64,000 nt of DNA from Lentisphaerae bacterium ADurb.Bin082 (GTDB lineage: Bacteria > Verrucomicrobiota > Lentisphaeria > Oligosphaerales > Oligosphaeraceae): positions 124,001 through 188,000 of the forward strand of contig MWEG01000117.1 in the NCBI GenBank assembly GCA_002070945.1. The letters run 5' to 3'. The notes under the pieces were generated by a model, which worked only from the letters and a program-made list of their open reading frames with translations, did no database searches and was not told the origin of the DNA. This document shows, piece by piece, positions 1 to 8,598 of the stretch; the first letter of the stretch is position 1; every line of letters starts with the position of its first letter. The translations under genes and the position numbers were made by a program.

Positions 1-2
1 TC

Positions 3-266
3 AAGCCCCTCCTGCTCAGCATGTTCATCTTCATGCTTACCGCAGTGGTGTTTCGACGCGAATGGCGCGAATCGCCAGGCAGCCTGTGGACCGTCGCCCT
101 GCATTGCTGCATCCCCCCCTTCCTGCTGGCTTTGATTTATTCTTTTTTTGACTTCCCGGGCTGGAGCTTCCAGGAGATGTTCCTGGTCGCCTTTTTGTTT
201 TATCTTGTTTACATCTACATCGACACCAGGGCGTTCCTGCCGCCGAAACCGCCGGAAGACCTCTAA
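3..266 (+). CDS. Small hydrophobic membrane protein, 5' end outside window
   Basis: The reading frame is open back to the window edge, so the true start may lie upstream; the first ATG inside the window is at 21. About 87 residues are visible. Two hydrophobic stretches (around SLWTVALHCCIPPFLLALIY and EMFLVAFLFYLVYIYI) suggest two membrane segments, followed by a short proline-rich tail ending PPKPPEDL. I do not recognise the family. It lies 39 bp upstream of another membrane protein on the same strand, so the two may be co-transcribed. No function is proposed. Confidence 0.45.
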   Translation, partial: KPLLLSMFIFMLTAVVFRREWRESPGSLWTVALHCCIPPFLLALIYSFFDFPGWSFQEMFLVAFLFYLVYIYIDTRAFLPPKPPEDL

Positions 267-305
267 AAATGAAGGCGTTGACCACAATGCAATGCGAGGA
301 CAGCA

Positions 306-956
306 ATGGATGAGACAACAATAGATCAATGGATTGCACAAGGCAAGCTTCTGCTGCAACAGGCTTGGCAGAAGATCGTCGACATCACCTTGTGGTTCGC
401 CAAGGAGACGGAAAAGGCCGAACTGGACGCTGACCCCGGGGTGGCTATGGTCATAGCCTTGGCTTTGACTTTTCTGCTGGGTTCGGCCTGCTGGGCCGCG
501 TCCATCGCCCAGGCTCGCCGGCATCCCATTTGGCTGCATTTCACGCTCGGGCTGCTCTTGCCTTGGGTGTACCCGCTCGTGATCCTGTTCGCCATGAACA
601 TCAAGGGTGAAAAGGAAATGAGAGCCAAGCTGGAGGCCGAACAACGCGCCAAGGAAGAGCGCGAGGCCGAACGCCAGCGCAACATCGCCCTGACCAGCGG
701 TTTGCCAGAGGAAGAGCCAGAGGCTGACGGCAGCATCGTCTGGAAGCGCAGTTATTTCGAACGGATTGCACGCGACAAGGAGGGCAAGCCGGCCGGGCCT
801 TGGGACGTGCAGTTCAACGGCGTCGTCCTCCGTATTGTCAGCATCTTAGAGGCTCAGGACGAACTCGTCGTGGTCGAGCAGCTTGACGCCCGCGGCCAGA
901 CCAGCCGGCTGCGCATACCGTACGCCAAGATCGAAGCATGGCAAGACGCCGAATGA
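306..956 (+). CDS. Membrane protein with coiled-coil linker, unknown function
   Basis: 216 residues. The start ATG has GAGGA five bases upstream. An amphipathic N-terminus is followed by two membrane segments (about residues 46-68 and 76-96), then a charged helix rich in E, K and R (about 100-132, likely coiled coil), then a small soluble C-terminal domain (about 145-216) that contains WDVQFNGVVLRIVSIL and looks beta-rich. The family was not recognised. It ends 91 bp before the chosen start of ileS and shares its strand, so it could be in the same transcript. The call as a real gene rests on the ribosome-binding site and consistent membrane-protein composition. Confidence 0.7.
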   Translation: MDETTIDQWIAQGKLLLQQAWQKIVDITLWFAKETEKAELDADPGVAMVIALALTFLLGSACWAASIAQARRHPIWLHFTLGLLLPWVYPLVILFAMNIKGEKEMRAKLEAEQRAKEEREAERQRNIALTSGLPEEEPEADGSIVWKRSYFERIARDKEGKPAGPWDVQFNGVVLRIVSILEAQDELVVVEQLDARGQTSRLRIPYAKIEAWQDAE

Positions 957-1047
957 ACGCCGCCGCTTTTCGCAAGCGGTCATGATTTCAACCAGTAACC
1001 CGTTGATCGGATTCACCTTAGAGATAGCAGGCCCGGAGATAGCACGC

Positions 1048-4000
1048 ATGTTTGCAGCGTATGACAGCAACGCCTCATTTGCCCAACTGGAAGAAGAAGT
1101 CCTGAAGTTTTGGGAAGAGAACGACGTTTTCACGAAGTCCCTGGAATGGCGCAAGGATGCGTCCCCGTACGTGTTTTACGACGGGCCGCCGTTTGCCACC
1201 GGCCTGCCGCATTATGGCCATTTGCTGGCTGGGACGATCAAAGACGTGATTCCGCGCTACCAGACCATGCGCGGCCGCTACGTCGAACGGACTTTTGGCT
1301 GGGACTGCCACGGCCTGCCTATTGAAGCCCTGGCCCAGGAGAAGCTCAACTTGGCCGGAGCACCCGCCATCATGGAATGCGGGGTTGACGTCTTCAACGA
1401 GCAATGCCGCTCCATGGTCCAGCGCTATGTCAAGGAATGGAAGCAGATTGTGACCAGGATGGGCCGTTGGGTCGACTTTGACAACGGCTACAAGACCATG
1501 GACGCCACCTTCATGGAAAGCATCTGGTGGGTCTTCAAGCAGCTCTGGGACCAGGGCCGCGTCTACAAGGCGCATCGCATCATGCCCTACAGCTGGAAAT
1601 TGAACACGCCCCTGTCCAATATGGAGGCCGGCAGCAACTACCAGGACGTCCAGGATCCGGCTGTGACCATCCGCATGAAAGTCCTTGATCATGTCTTCCC
1701 AGGCGCCGAGAATCTCCAGGTCTATATCCTGATTTGGACGACGACGCCATGGACGCTGCCAGCCAACCTGGCGGTCTGCGTCGGCCCTGACATTGACTAT
1801 TGCTTGGTGCGGGACGGCGACACGAACGACGCTTACATCCTGGCCAAGGCCCGCCTGAGCGCGTACTATAAGTCAGAAGACGAATACCAGGTGCTTCTTG
1901 AATGCAAGGGCCGCGACCTGGCTGGCATCCGCTATGAGCCGATCTTCCCGTATTTCGCTGACCAAGCGAATGCCTTCCAGGTGCTGGTGGACGACTATGT
2001 CACCACTACTGAAGGCTCCGGCATCGTGCACCAGGCGCCGGCCTACGGCGAAGACGACTACCGGGTCTGCAAGGCTGTTGGCATCGAGATGGTTGACCCT
2101 CTTGACAGCGACGCCAACTTCACGGTCGAGGCGCCGGACTTCGCCGGCCAGAATTGCAAGGAGGCGGACAAGGCGATCATCCGGCACCTGAAGCAGGCCG
2201 GCAAGCTGGTGCAGCAGTCGACGATTGTCCACAGTTATCCATTTTGCGAGCGCACGGACACGCCGCTCATCTATCGTGCGATCGAAGCCTGGTACGTCCG
2301 GGTTGAAGACCTGCACGAGCGCTTGCAGCGCAACAATCGCCAGATCACCTGGATGCCGGAGTACGTCGGCGCCAAGCGGTTTGACAACTGGCTCGGCGAC
2401 GCCAGGGACTGGAACATCAGCCGCAACCGCTTCTGGGGTTCCTGCATACCGGTCTGGATCAATGACGATGATCCGACTGACGCCATCTGCATCGGCTCAG
2501 TAGCGGAATTGGAGGAACTGTCCGGCCAGAAGGTGACTGATCTGCACAAGCATTTCATAGACCAGGTCGTCATCAAGCGTAACGGCCACATCTACCACCG
2601 CACCCCGGAAGTACTCGACTGCTGGTTTGAAAGCGGCGCCATGCCGTACGCCCAGCACCACTATCCTTTTGAAAACAAGGAAAAAGTCGATGCGACCTTC
2701 CCAGCCGATTTCATCGCCGAGGGACTGGATCAGACCCGCGGCTGGTTCTACTCGCTGATTTTGCTGTCCACCATGCTGTTTGACAAGCCAGCGTTCCTCA
2801 ACGTCATCGTCAACGGCCTGGTTTTGGCTGAGGATGGCCGCAAGATGTCGAAGCGCTTGCAGAATTATCCTGACCCGATGAACGTGATTGACCAGTACGG
2901 CGCTGACGCCTTGCGGCTTTGCATGTTGTCCTCGCCGGTGGTGCGGGCAGAGGACATGCGCTTCAGCGAGGCCGCTGTCCGCGAAGTGATGCGCACTGTC
3001 ATCATCCCGCTCTGGAACGCCCACTGTTTTCTGGCGACATACGCTCGGGTTGACAACTGGCGTCCGGTCGGCGAGGTTGCAACGCCGCCGTCTGCGCCGT
3101 CCAACGTCCTGGATCGTTGGGTTCTGTCCAGCCTGATGGGCACTGTCGCTGACGTCCGCGCCAGCCTTGACGCCTATGATTTGCAGCGGGCCGCCACCCG
3201 TTTCACGGGTTTTATCGATGATTTGACCAACTGGTATATTCGCCGCAGCCGCCGTCGTTTCTGGAAGAGCGCCAACGATCTTGACAAGGCCGAGGCCTAT
3301 CAGACTCTGCACTACACCATGGTTACCCTCTGCCAGCTGGCGGCGCCGTTCATCCCGTTTGTCACTGAGACTATTTATCGCAACTTGCGGACGGATGCCA
3401 TGCCGGCCTCAGTCCACTTGTGCGATTACCCCGAGCCCCTGCCTGCCTACAGCGACGCAGCCCTGACCGAGCGCATGCGCCGGACTATGACCGCCGTGTC
3501 GCTGGGGCGTTTTCTGCGGACGCAGGCTTCGCTGAAAGTCCGGCAGCCGCTGGAGGCCGCCGTGCTGGTCTCGGCAAATCCCGAGGTGCGCGTTGACTTG
3601 CAGGAAATGGCTGACGTGGTGGCCGAAGAGCTGAACGTGAAGACCGTCGAGGTGCGCGCCGACGAGGAGGAATTGGTGACCTTGAGCGCCAAGCCGAACC
3701 TGAAGAAGCTGGGGCCGAAGCTGGGCGCGAAGATGAAGGTCGCTATGCCACTGATTGCCAAGCTGGACAGCAGCGCCATCAAACGACTGCAAGCCGGGGG
3801 AACAGTGTCCCTGGATGTCGGCGATGGCCAGACGATCGAAATCAGCGCCGATGATATCCTGATCCAGCGGACGGAGAAAGAAGGCATGACCGTAGCCAAC
3901 GAGGGCGATATCACGGTCGCGCTCGACACCCGTCTGTCGCCCGAATTGATCCAGGAAGGCTGGGCCCGCGAAATCGTGAGCAAATTGCAGAATCTGCGCA

Positions 4001-4209
4001 AGGAGCTGCGCTTTGAGGTGACGGACCGCATCCGGGTGATTTATGACGCGCCGGACGAAGTGGCGCAGGCCATGGTCGCGCAGGCCGCCTACATCAGCGC
4101 CGAGACCCTGGCCGTGAGCATGACGGCCGGTCGCGTCGAAGCTATGCATGAGGTGGATTTGAACGGCGCGCCTGCGCGCTTCGCCTTGTCAGTGGTGTCT
4201 GGCGGCTGA
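1048..4209 (+). CDS. ileS: Isoleucyl-tRNA synthetase, eukaryote-like (type 2)
   Basis: Class I aminoacyl-tRNA synthetase charging tRNA-Ile, cytoplasmic, 1053 residues from the chosen start. GPPFATGLPHYGH contains the HIGH-type motif at about residue 55, and DGRKMSKRLQNYPDP has the KMSKS-type motif at about 599. The GWDCHGLPIE segment, the KMSKRLQNYPDP form and the C-terminal region (EIVSKLQNLRKELRFEVTDRIRV) match the eukaryotic/type 2 class rather than the E. coli-like class. The frame is open upstream to 883 (other ATG at 982), but ATG 1048 has GGAG nine bases upstream and begins where family homology begins (FAQLEEEVLKFWEENDVF). Type 2 IleRS enzymes are known in several bacteria and are often less sensitive to mupirocin; sensitivity here is untested. 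Confidence 0.96.
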   Translation: MFAAYDSNASFAQLEEEVLKFWEENDVFTKSLEWRKDASPYVFYDGPPFATGLPHYGHLLAGTIKDVIPRYQTMRGRYVERTFGWDCHGLPIEALAQEKLNLAGAPAIMECGVDVFNEQCRSMVQRYVKEWKQIVTRMGRWVDFDNGYKTMDATFMESIWWVFKQLWDQGRVYKAHRIMPYSWKLNTPLSNMEAGSNYQDVQDPAVTIRMKVLDHVFPGAENLQVYILIWTTTPWTLPANLAVCVGPDIDYCLVRDGDTNDAYILAKARLSAYYKSEDEYQVLLECKGRDLAGIRYEPIFPYFADQANAFQVLVDDYVTTTEGSGIVHQAPAYGEDDYRVCKAVGIEMVDPLDSDANFTVEAPDFAGQNCKEADKAIIRHLKQAGKLVQQSTIVHSYPFCERTDTPLIYRAIEAWYVRVEDLHERLQRNNRQITWMPEYVGAKRFDNWLGDARDWNISRNRFWGSCIPVWINDDDPTDAICIGSVAELEELSGQKVTDLHKHFIDQVVIKRNGHIYHRTPEVLDCWFESGAMPYAQHHYPFENKEKVDATFPADFIAEGLDQTRGWFYSLILLSTMLFDKPAFLNVIVNGLVLAEDGRKMSKRLQNYPDPMNVIDQYGADALRLCMLSSPVVRAEDMRFSEAAVREVMRTVIIPLWNAHCFLATYARVDNWRPVGEVATPPSAPSNVLDRWVLSSLMGTVADVRASLDAYDLQRAATRFTGFIDDLTNWYIRRSRRRFWKSANDLDKAEAYQTLHYTMVTLCQLAAPFIPFVTETIYRNLRTDAMPASVHLCDYPEPLPAYSDAALTERMRRTMTAVSLGRFLRTQASLKVRQPLEAAVLVSANPEVRVDLQEMADVVAEELNVKTVEVRADEEELVTLSAKPNLKKLGPKLGAKMKVAMPLIAKLDSSAIKRLQAGGTVSLDVGDGQTIEISADDILIQRTEKEGMTVANEGDITVALDTRLSPELIQEGWAREIVSKLQNLRKELRFEVTDRIRVIYDAPDEVAQAMVAQAAYISAETLAVSMTAGRVEAMHEVDLNGAPARFALSVVSGG

Positions 4210-4245
4210 GTTCTAAATATTGGGTTCCAACCTGGGAGAAGCATC

Positions 4246-6453
4246 ATGTCCGTGATCCATGTCTGTCCAACTTGTCAGGCTAAGATGGAATTGGCAGAAG
4301 CGATGCCGTCACTGATGTGCCCTAAGTGCCGGAAGCCGATGCGTGTAGTCGGTGACGCCAACGGTGCGGCTGACGTTGCCGCCGCACCCGGTGCGCCGCC
4401 CGCCTTGAAAGTGGCACGGCCTGTCAATGTCATGGCAACGCCCCCCGCCGCGCCGACAGCGCCGGCAGCTCCGACAGCGCCGGCCACACCGGCACCTGCT
4501 CCGGCACCTGCTGCCGGCGGCTTGACCTTGAGTGCGGACGTTGCCAAGGAAATGGAGCAGATGATGCTCAAGAACGCTCGCCTGGTCGGCGAGCAGGAGC
4601 GTCAGAAAATCTTGCGCCAGGCGGAGCAAGAAGGCCTAGCCCTACGGCAGCAGACGGAAAAGGAATGCCAGACTTTGCTTCTGGAAGTCAAGCAGCAGGG
4701 CGAGACGCTGTTGCAGCAAGCCCAGCAGCAGGCCGACGCCTTGCGCACCCAGGCGAACGAGGAAATTGCCGCGCAGATCGCCCATGCCAAGGAAAAGAGC
4801 GCCAGCCAGATCGCCCAGGCTACCGAGAAGAGCGAGCAAATGCAGCGTGATGCCCTTGAGCTGATAAAGCAGAAGGTGATGGAAATCAAGAAGGAGGCGG
4901 ATGACGCTCTGGCAGCGGAATTGACCAAGAAACGCGAAGAGGGTGAAGCTAAGCTGGCGGCGGACTTGCAAGAACAGGAGAAGTCAGGCCGGGAATTAGT
5001 CTTGAAAAAGGTTAACGAGCTGGCGCAAGAAGCCAAAGACAAGGCGGCGGAAATCGTCGCCGCAGCCGAAGCCAAGGCCGCAGCCGAGGAAAAACGCCTG
5101 GAGGAACAGCGGGAAAAAGCCAAGGCCGCACTAGTCGAAAAAGTCGCTGCCATTGACAAGGAAATCAAGGCGAAAAAAGAAGCCGCCGAAACCGAAGCCG
5201 CTGAACTGAAGAAACAGGCGCAGGAAGAGATGGACGCGAAGAAAGTCCAAGTGACTGCTCTGATGGCGGAAATCACCCGTCGGCAAAAGGAATTGGATGA
5301 GCGTACTAAGGTTCTGGATGCGAAGACGGGCGACCTCGATGCTGAGCTGAAAAAGGCTGAGGAGCGCGGCTACACCAAGGCGGCGGCTGAAAAACCCGGC
5401 ACACCCGAGCAGATAGCCGCAGCTAAGGCCGCCCGCGAAGAGCTGGAGAAACAACGCTGTGAATTGGAGGATGAACGCAAAAAATTGTCTGAAACCAGTG
5501 CTGACAGCGATAAGCTGCTGGCGGAAGCCCGCGATAAGGCCCGCCAAGAAGCCGAGAAAATCCGCAAGGACGCTGAACGGCAGGCGCAAGAGCGCTTGCG
5601 TGCGATGGAACGACAGGTGCTGGATAGCCGAAAGGCCGCCATCGACGAGGACGCCTTTAATCATAAATTGCGCTTGCTGAGCATGAACGGCCCGCTGCTG
5701 ATGCTGTTCTATGCTGTCTTCATGGCTTGCAGGAGTACGGGCATGCTTGCCCTTGTCTCATGGATTGCGGCGCTCGTCGGCGCCGTGACTCTCGCCCTGG
5801 CGATCTACAGCATGCGGAGCGTTTTTGCTATCCTCAAGAAGAAGCCGGCGCCAGTTGATGCCAGCGGAAAAGGCGCAGCCCCGGCGACCAAGCCCGAGGG
5901 GCTTTCCAATACGACGAAAACACCGGCGTCGTTCGAGGGATTGAAACGAACGACTAAAAAAGAGCCGCCAAAACCGTTCTTCCAGAAAAAAGACGCCGAG
6001 AAAAAAGCAAGCCTCGATAAAGACCAAAAAGACGAGAAGCCCGGGGACAAGACGGTAGATAAGTCTGGCGACAAGACGGTCAGGTCTGGTGATAAGGCGA
6101 CCGATAAGCAGAGTGAAAAAAACGGCGACAAACCAGCAGAGAAGTCTGAAGATAAGACGGTAGACAAGTCAGGCGCTAAACCGGCAGAGAAGTCTGACGA
6201 CAAGCAGGGCGATAAGCCGACAGACAAACCGGCGGACAAGCCTAACGACAAGCCTAACGACAAGCCGGCTGACAAACCCGGCGACAAACCCGGCGACAAG
6301 CCGGCTGACAAACCCGGCGACAAGCCGGCTGACAAACCCGGCGACAAGCCGGCTGACAAACCCGGCGACAAGCCGACTGACAAACCCGGCGACAAGCCGG
6401 CTGACAAACCTGGCGACAAGCGCGGTGATAAGCCTGGCGAAAAAGCCCGGTGA
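4246..6453 (+). CDS. Zinc-ribbon / coiled-coil / membrane protein with KPGDKPAD repeat tail
   Basis: 735 residues. GGGAGAAG precedes the ATG. Order of parts: an N-terminal CPTC...CPKC zinc ribbon (about 6-30); a Pro/Ala linker (about 45-95); a very long charged Ala/Lys/Glu/Gln coiled coil (about 105-470); two hydrophobic segments (around LLMLFYAVFMAC and LALVSWIAALVGAVTLALAIY, about 485-530); and a lysine-rich tail in which GDK/ADK/KPGDKPAD units repeat to the C-terminus. The topology suggests a long rod anchored in the membrane with a flexible basic tail. No enzyme domain is visible. It follows ileS by 36 bp and may be read through from it. Function unknown; a scaffold or envelope-spanning role is only an inference from shape. 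Confidence 0.8.
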   Translation: MSVIHVCPTCQAKMELAEAMPSLMCPKCRKPMRVVGDANGAADVAAAPGAPPALKVARPVNVMATPPAAPTAPAAPTAPATPAPAPAPAAGGLTLSADVAKEMEQMMLKNARLVGEQERQKILRQAEQEGLALRQQTEKECQTLLLEVKQQGETLLQQAQQQADALRTQANEEIAAQIAHAKEKSASQIAQATEKSEQMQRDALELIKQKVMEIKKEADDALAAELTKKREEGEAKLAADLQEQEKSGRELVLKKVNELAQEAKDKAAEIVAAAEAKAAAEEKRLEEQREKAKAALVEKVAAIDKEIKAKKEAAETEAAELKKQAQEEMDAKKVQVTALMAEITRRQKELDERTKVLDAKTGDLDAELKKAEERGYTKAAAEKPGTPEQIAAAKAAREELEKQRCELEDERKKLSETSADSDKLLAEARDKARQEAEKIRKDAERQAQERLRAMERQVLDSRKAAIDEDAFNHKLRLLSMNGPLLMLFYAVFMACRSTGMLALVSWIAALVGAVTLALAIYSMRSVFAILKKKPAPVDASGKGAAPATKPEGLSNTTKTPASFEGLKRTTKKEPPKPFFQKKDAEKKASLDKDQKDEKPGDKTVDKSGDKTVRSGDKATDKQSEKNGDKPAEKSEDKTVDKSGAKPAEKSDDKQGDKPTDKPADKPNDKPNDKPADKPGDKPGDKPADKPGDKPADKPGDKPADKPGDKPTDKPGDKPADKPGDKRGDKPGEKAR
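6226..6438 (+). repeat. 24-bp in-frame tandem repeat encoding GDKPADKP units
   Basis: Inside the 3' end of the coiled-coil gene, a 24-bp unit (GACAAGCCGGCTGACAAACC plus four bases) is repeated with few changes, preceded by degenerate NDKP units. Lengths are multiples of three, so copy changes would keep the frame. Confidence 0.85.
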
Positions 6454-6484
6454 CCACCCCCTGAATGGTACATACGGCCACCGC

Positions 6485-6529
6485 CGTCCACAACGTCCAC
6501 CCTGTCCGCTCTGTCCACAACGTCCACAG
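6485..6529. repeat. GTCCACNNN nine-base repeat array
   Basis: GTCCACAAC, GTCCACCCT, GTCCGCTCT, GTCCACAAC, GTCCACAGT: five units of nine bases. Related arrays occur at 25897-25922, 49144-49196 and, inverted, 55851-55871. Confidence 0.75.
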
Positions 6530-6575
6530 TCGCGAAGCGCAGAAGGCTCGGGGGGCTTTTATGTGTCGGTGCCTC

Positions 6576-6660
6576 GGGCCTTTTGCCGCTTCGCGGCTTT
6601 GTTGTCCCCCCCCAAAAAAAATCTGCGTCATCTGCAGATAAAACAGCAGTTTCTCGCCCC
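6576..6660 (-). repeat. GGGGCGAG-GCAGATGAC-GCGGCAAAGGCC element, copy A
   Basis: Read on the minus strand: GGGGCGAG, a short gap, TTTTATCTGCAGATGACG, CAGAT followed by a T run, a G-rich stretch, then GCGAAGCGGCAAAAGGCC. Copies B (21142-21246) and C (25749-25840) show the same parts in the same order. Confidence 0.7.
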
Positions 6661-6790
6661 TGATGAATTATGAATTATGAATTATGAATTATGAAATGCG
6701 CCTCAGCCTTCAGCCTTCAGCCTTCAGCCTTCAGCCTTCAGCCTTCAGCCTTCAGCCTTCAGCCTTCAGCCTTCAGCCTTCAGTCCCTGT
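6653..6790 (-). repeat. Composite heptamer module M1
   Basis: On the minus strand: eleven perfect AAGGCTG heptamers (6704-6780 on +), the core GAGGCGCATTT, four ATTCATA-type heptamers (6663-6690), then ATCAGGGGCGAG. All eleven left-arm units carry the same base change compared with the GCTGAAT of other modules, which points to spread by slippage. The module ends 4 bp from the mrdA stop codon. Confidence 0.85.
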
Positions 6791-6794
6791 CCAC

Positions 6795-8591
6795 TCATTC
6801 CCCTTGTTTCATTGCCCATGCTGCTGCGAGGATTTTTTTCAGGATAGGGGCTGCGACTCTGCCGCCGCTGCCTCCGTGTTCGACGATGCAGACGCCGACT
6901 AGTGCGGGCTGCTCTGCTGGCAAGGCGGCGATGATCCAGGCGTGAGGTGCTTTTCCAGGGATGTTTTCCGCAGTGCCGGTTTTGGCCAGCACCGCGACGC
7001 CCTCGATGCGCATGGCTCGTCCAGTGCCGGTCGGGTCTTCGACGCAGGCGAGCATGCCTGCCAGTACGGCCTGCCAGGCTTCTGGAGGCCAGACGATTAT
7101 GTTGACCAGCGGTTCAGCGGCAGCAGCGTCAGGCTTGATAAAGGTCGGGGTGAGGACGCGCCCAGTCGTCACGGCTGCGGTCAGCACTGCCATTTGCATG
7201 GGGGTGATGATCCAGGAGCCTTGGCCAATAGCTGCATTGGCGCTGTCGCCGGTAGTCCAGGTAGGATGATCAGGGCGGTTCCGCGCCACCCAGTCCGGTG
7301 AAAAGTCGATGCCGGAATTCTCAGCTTGCCATAATTCCGTGTTCAGGCGGTTGCCGAGGCCGACGGTCGAGCCGATTTTTTCCATGCCGTAGGCGCCGAG
7401 ACGGACCCCGACCGTGCAGAAGAACACGTTGCAGGATTGCGCGATGGCTTCGGACAGGGTCAGGCTGCCGTGTCCAGTCGCACGCGAGCAGGCCACTGAG
7501 GTTCTGGGTGTGATGGCGAAATATCCTGGGCAGTCGAGCGTCTCGGTCGTTGAGAGGACACCTTCCTGGGCGGCGACTAGGGCAATCAGCGGCTTAATGG
7601 TTGAGCCGGGCGGATAATGGCCAGCGACGGCGCGGTTGACCAGCGCCGTCGGCAGCGGCTCGGGCGGCGGCGGCAGTGACGCAGTCGGTGCGCTGGCGCA
7701 GACGAGCACCTCGCCGCTGACCGCATCCATGACTACGGCGGCGCCAGCCAGGCCATCCAGGTTGAACAGCGACTCTGCCAGGTCTTGCAGATAGATGTCT
7801 AAAGACAGGCGGATGTTGTCGCCGGCAACGGCTGGCTGCGCCTCGATGACGCGGTTGCGGAAGGCGAGAACGTCTGTCTGCAGCAGCTCATAGCCGCCTT
7901 CGCCGCGCAGGCGTCCGTTGATGGCTTGTTCGATGCCGGCTGCGCCGATCAGCTCCTTGAACTGGAGGCTCCGGAAACGCTTGAAGTCGTGCTGGGCTGG
8001 AAGGCCGAGGACGGTGAATCCGCGGACATGAAAGCCGAGGTCGGGATATTCATAGCGGCGTTTCCAGGACATGACGGTTTCGGTTCCCGGAAAGTCGTGC
8101 CGCCGCTCCGCCCATTTGGCCAGGACAGCCGGCTCGACGTGGCGCCACAGAATCATCGGCATCGGCGTGTTCTGCTTGAGGTGCGCAAGCATCTGCTCGT
8201 GGTTAGGGCGCGACCGATAGTAGCGCGCGCCTAAGAAGATGCCTAGGTCAGAGATGGCGGCCGACATTTTTTCGAGGGTGCGTTTGCGGGTGTCGCGGGG
8301 ATCGCGGATCATTTCCACCCGCAGAGCCAAGTCGTAGGAGGGCACGCTGACATTGAGGGGTCGGCCATGGCGGTCTAGGAGGTCGCCGCGCTTGGCTGGC
8401 ACGAAGGTTAGCCGTTGTTGCTGACGAACGCCGCCGGCTTTCAGGTCTGGCGCACGGAAAGTCTGAATCCAGGCGACCTGCGCCGCTAAGAGCAGGAACA
8501 GTGCCAGCAATGCTGTCCGGAGAGCGCGGCAATGCGGCGCATAGTCGGTCTTGGGGCGGAGTCCAGGAGTTTGAGAACCAGGTTCTGGCAT
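6795..8591 (-). CDS. mrdA: Penicillin-binding protein 2 (peptidoglycan transpeptidase)
   Basis: 598 residues from the chosen ATG. It crosslinks peptidoglycan during lateral wall growth, acting in the periplasm from a single N-terminal membrane anchor (ALRTALLALFLLLAAQVAWI). The dimerisation-domain motif RGDLLDRHGRPL is present. Catalytic motifs are GSTIK (Ser about 330, Lys about 333), SCN in AIAQSCNVFF, and KTG in LAKTGTAEN (about 537). Length fits the PBP2/MrdA family. The start at 8591 lies 7 bp beyond the mreD stop; the longer frame to 8642 would overlap mreD by 44 bp. The mreD-mrdA order is the usual rod-shape arrangement and supports the name; mreB and mreC are not in the window. Confidence 0.93.
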   Translation of the reverse strand: MPEPGSQTPGLRPKTDYAPHCRALRTALLALFLLLAAQVAWIQTFRAPDLKAGGVRQQQRLTFVPAKRGDLLDRHGRPLNVSVPSYDLALRVEMIRDPRDTRKRTLEKMSAAISDLGIFLGARYYRSRPNHEQMLAHLKQNTPMPMILWRHVEPAVLAKWAERRHDFPGTETVMSWKRRYEYPDLGFHVRGFTVLGLPAQHDFKRFRSLQFKELIGAAGIEQAINGRLRGEGGYELLQTDVLAFRNRVIEAQPAVAGDNIRLSLDIYLQDLAESLFNLDGLAGAAVVMDAVSGEVLVCASAPTASLPPPPEPLPTALVNRAVAGHYPPGSTIKPLIALVAAQEGVLSTTETLDCPGYFAITPRTSVACSRATGHGSLTLSEAIAQSCNVFFCTVGVRLGAYGMEKIGSTVGLGNRLNTELWQAENSGIDFSPDWVARNRPDHPTWTTGDSANAAIGQGSWIITPMQMAVLTAAVTTGRVLTPTFIKPDAAAAEPLVNIIVWPPEAWQAVLAGMLACVEDPTGTGRAMRIEGVAVLAKTGTAENIPGKAPHAWIIAALPAEQPALVGVCIVEHGGSGGRVAAPILKKILAAAWAMKQGE

Positions 8592-8598
8592 AGTTGAT

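Larger units (their letters stand above)
6454..6794. other. Gene-free repeat island between convergent genes
   Basis: 341 bp between the converging coiled-coil gene and mrdA. It holds, in order, a GTCCACNNN array (6485-6529), a GGCAAAGGCC/GCAGATGAC element in reverse orientation (6576-6660) and a reverse-orientation heptamer module (6653-6790). Short ORFs reading SLQPSAF repeatedly are translations of the heptamers and not genes. Confidence 0.8.

Noticed and set aside
883-1047. Longer N-terminus of IleRS
   Set aside because: It overlaps the previous gene, lacks a ribosome-binding site at the upstream starts and does not resemble the family; ATG 1048 fits better.
957-1047. T-box leader upstream of ileS
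   Set aside because: Only about 90 bp are available and no T-box sequence or terminator hairpin was seen.
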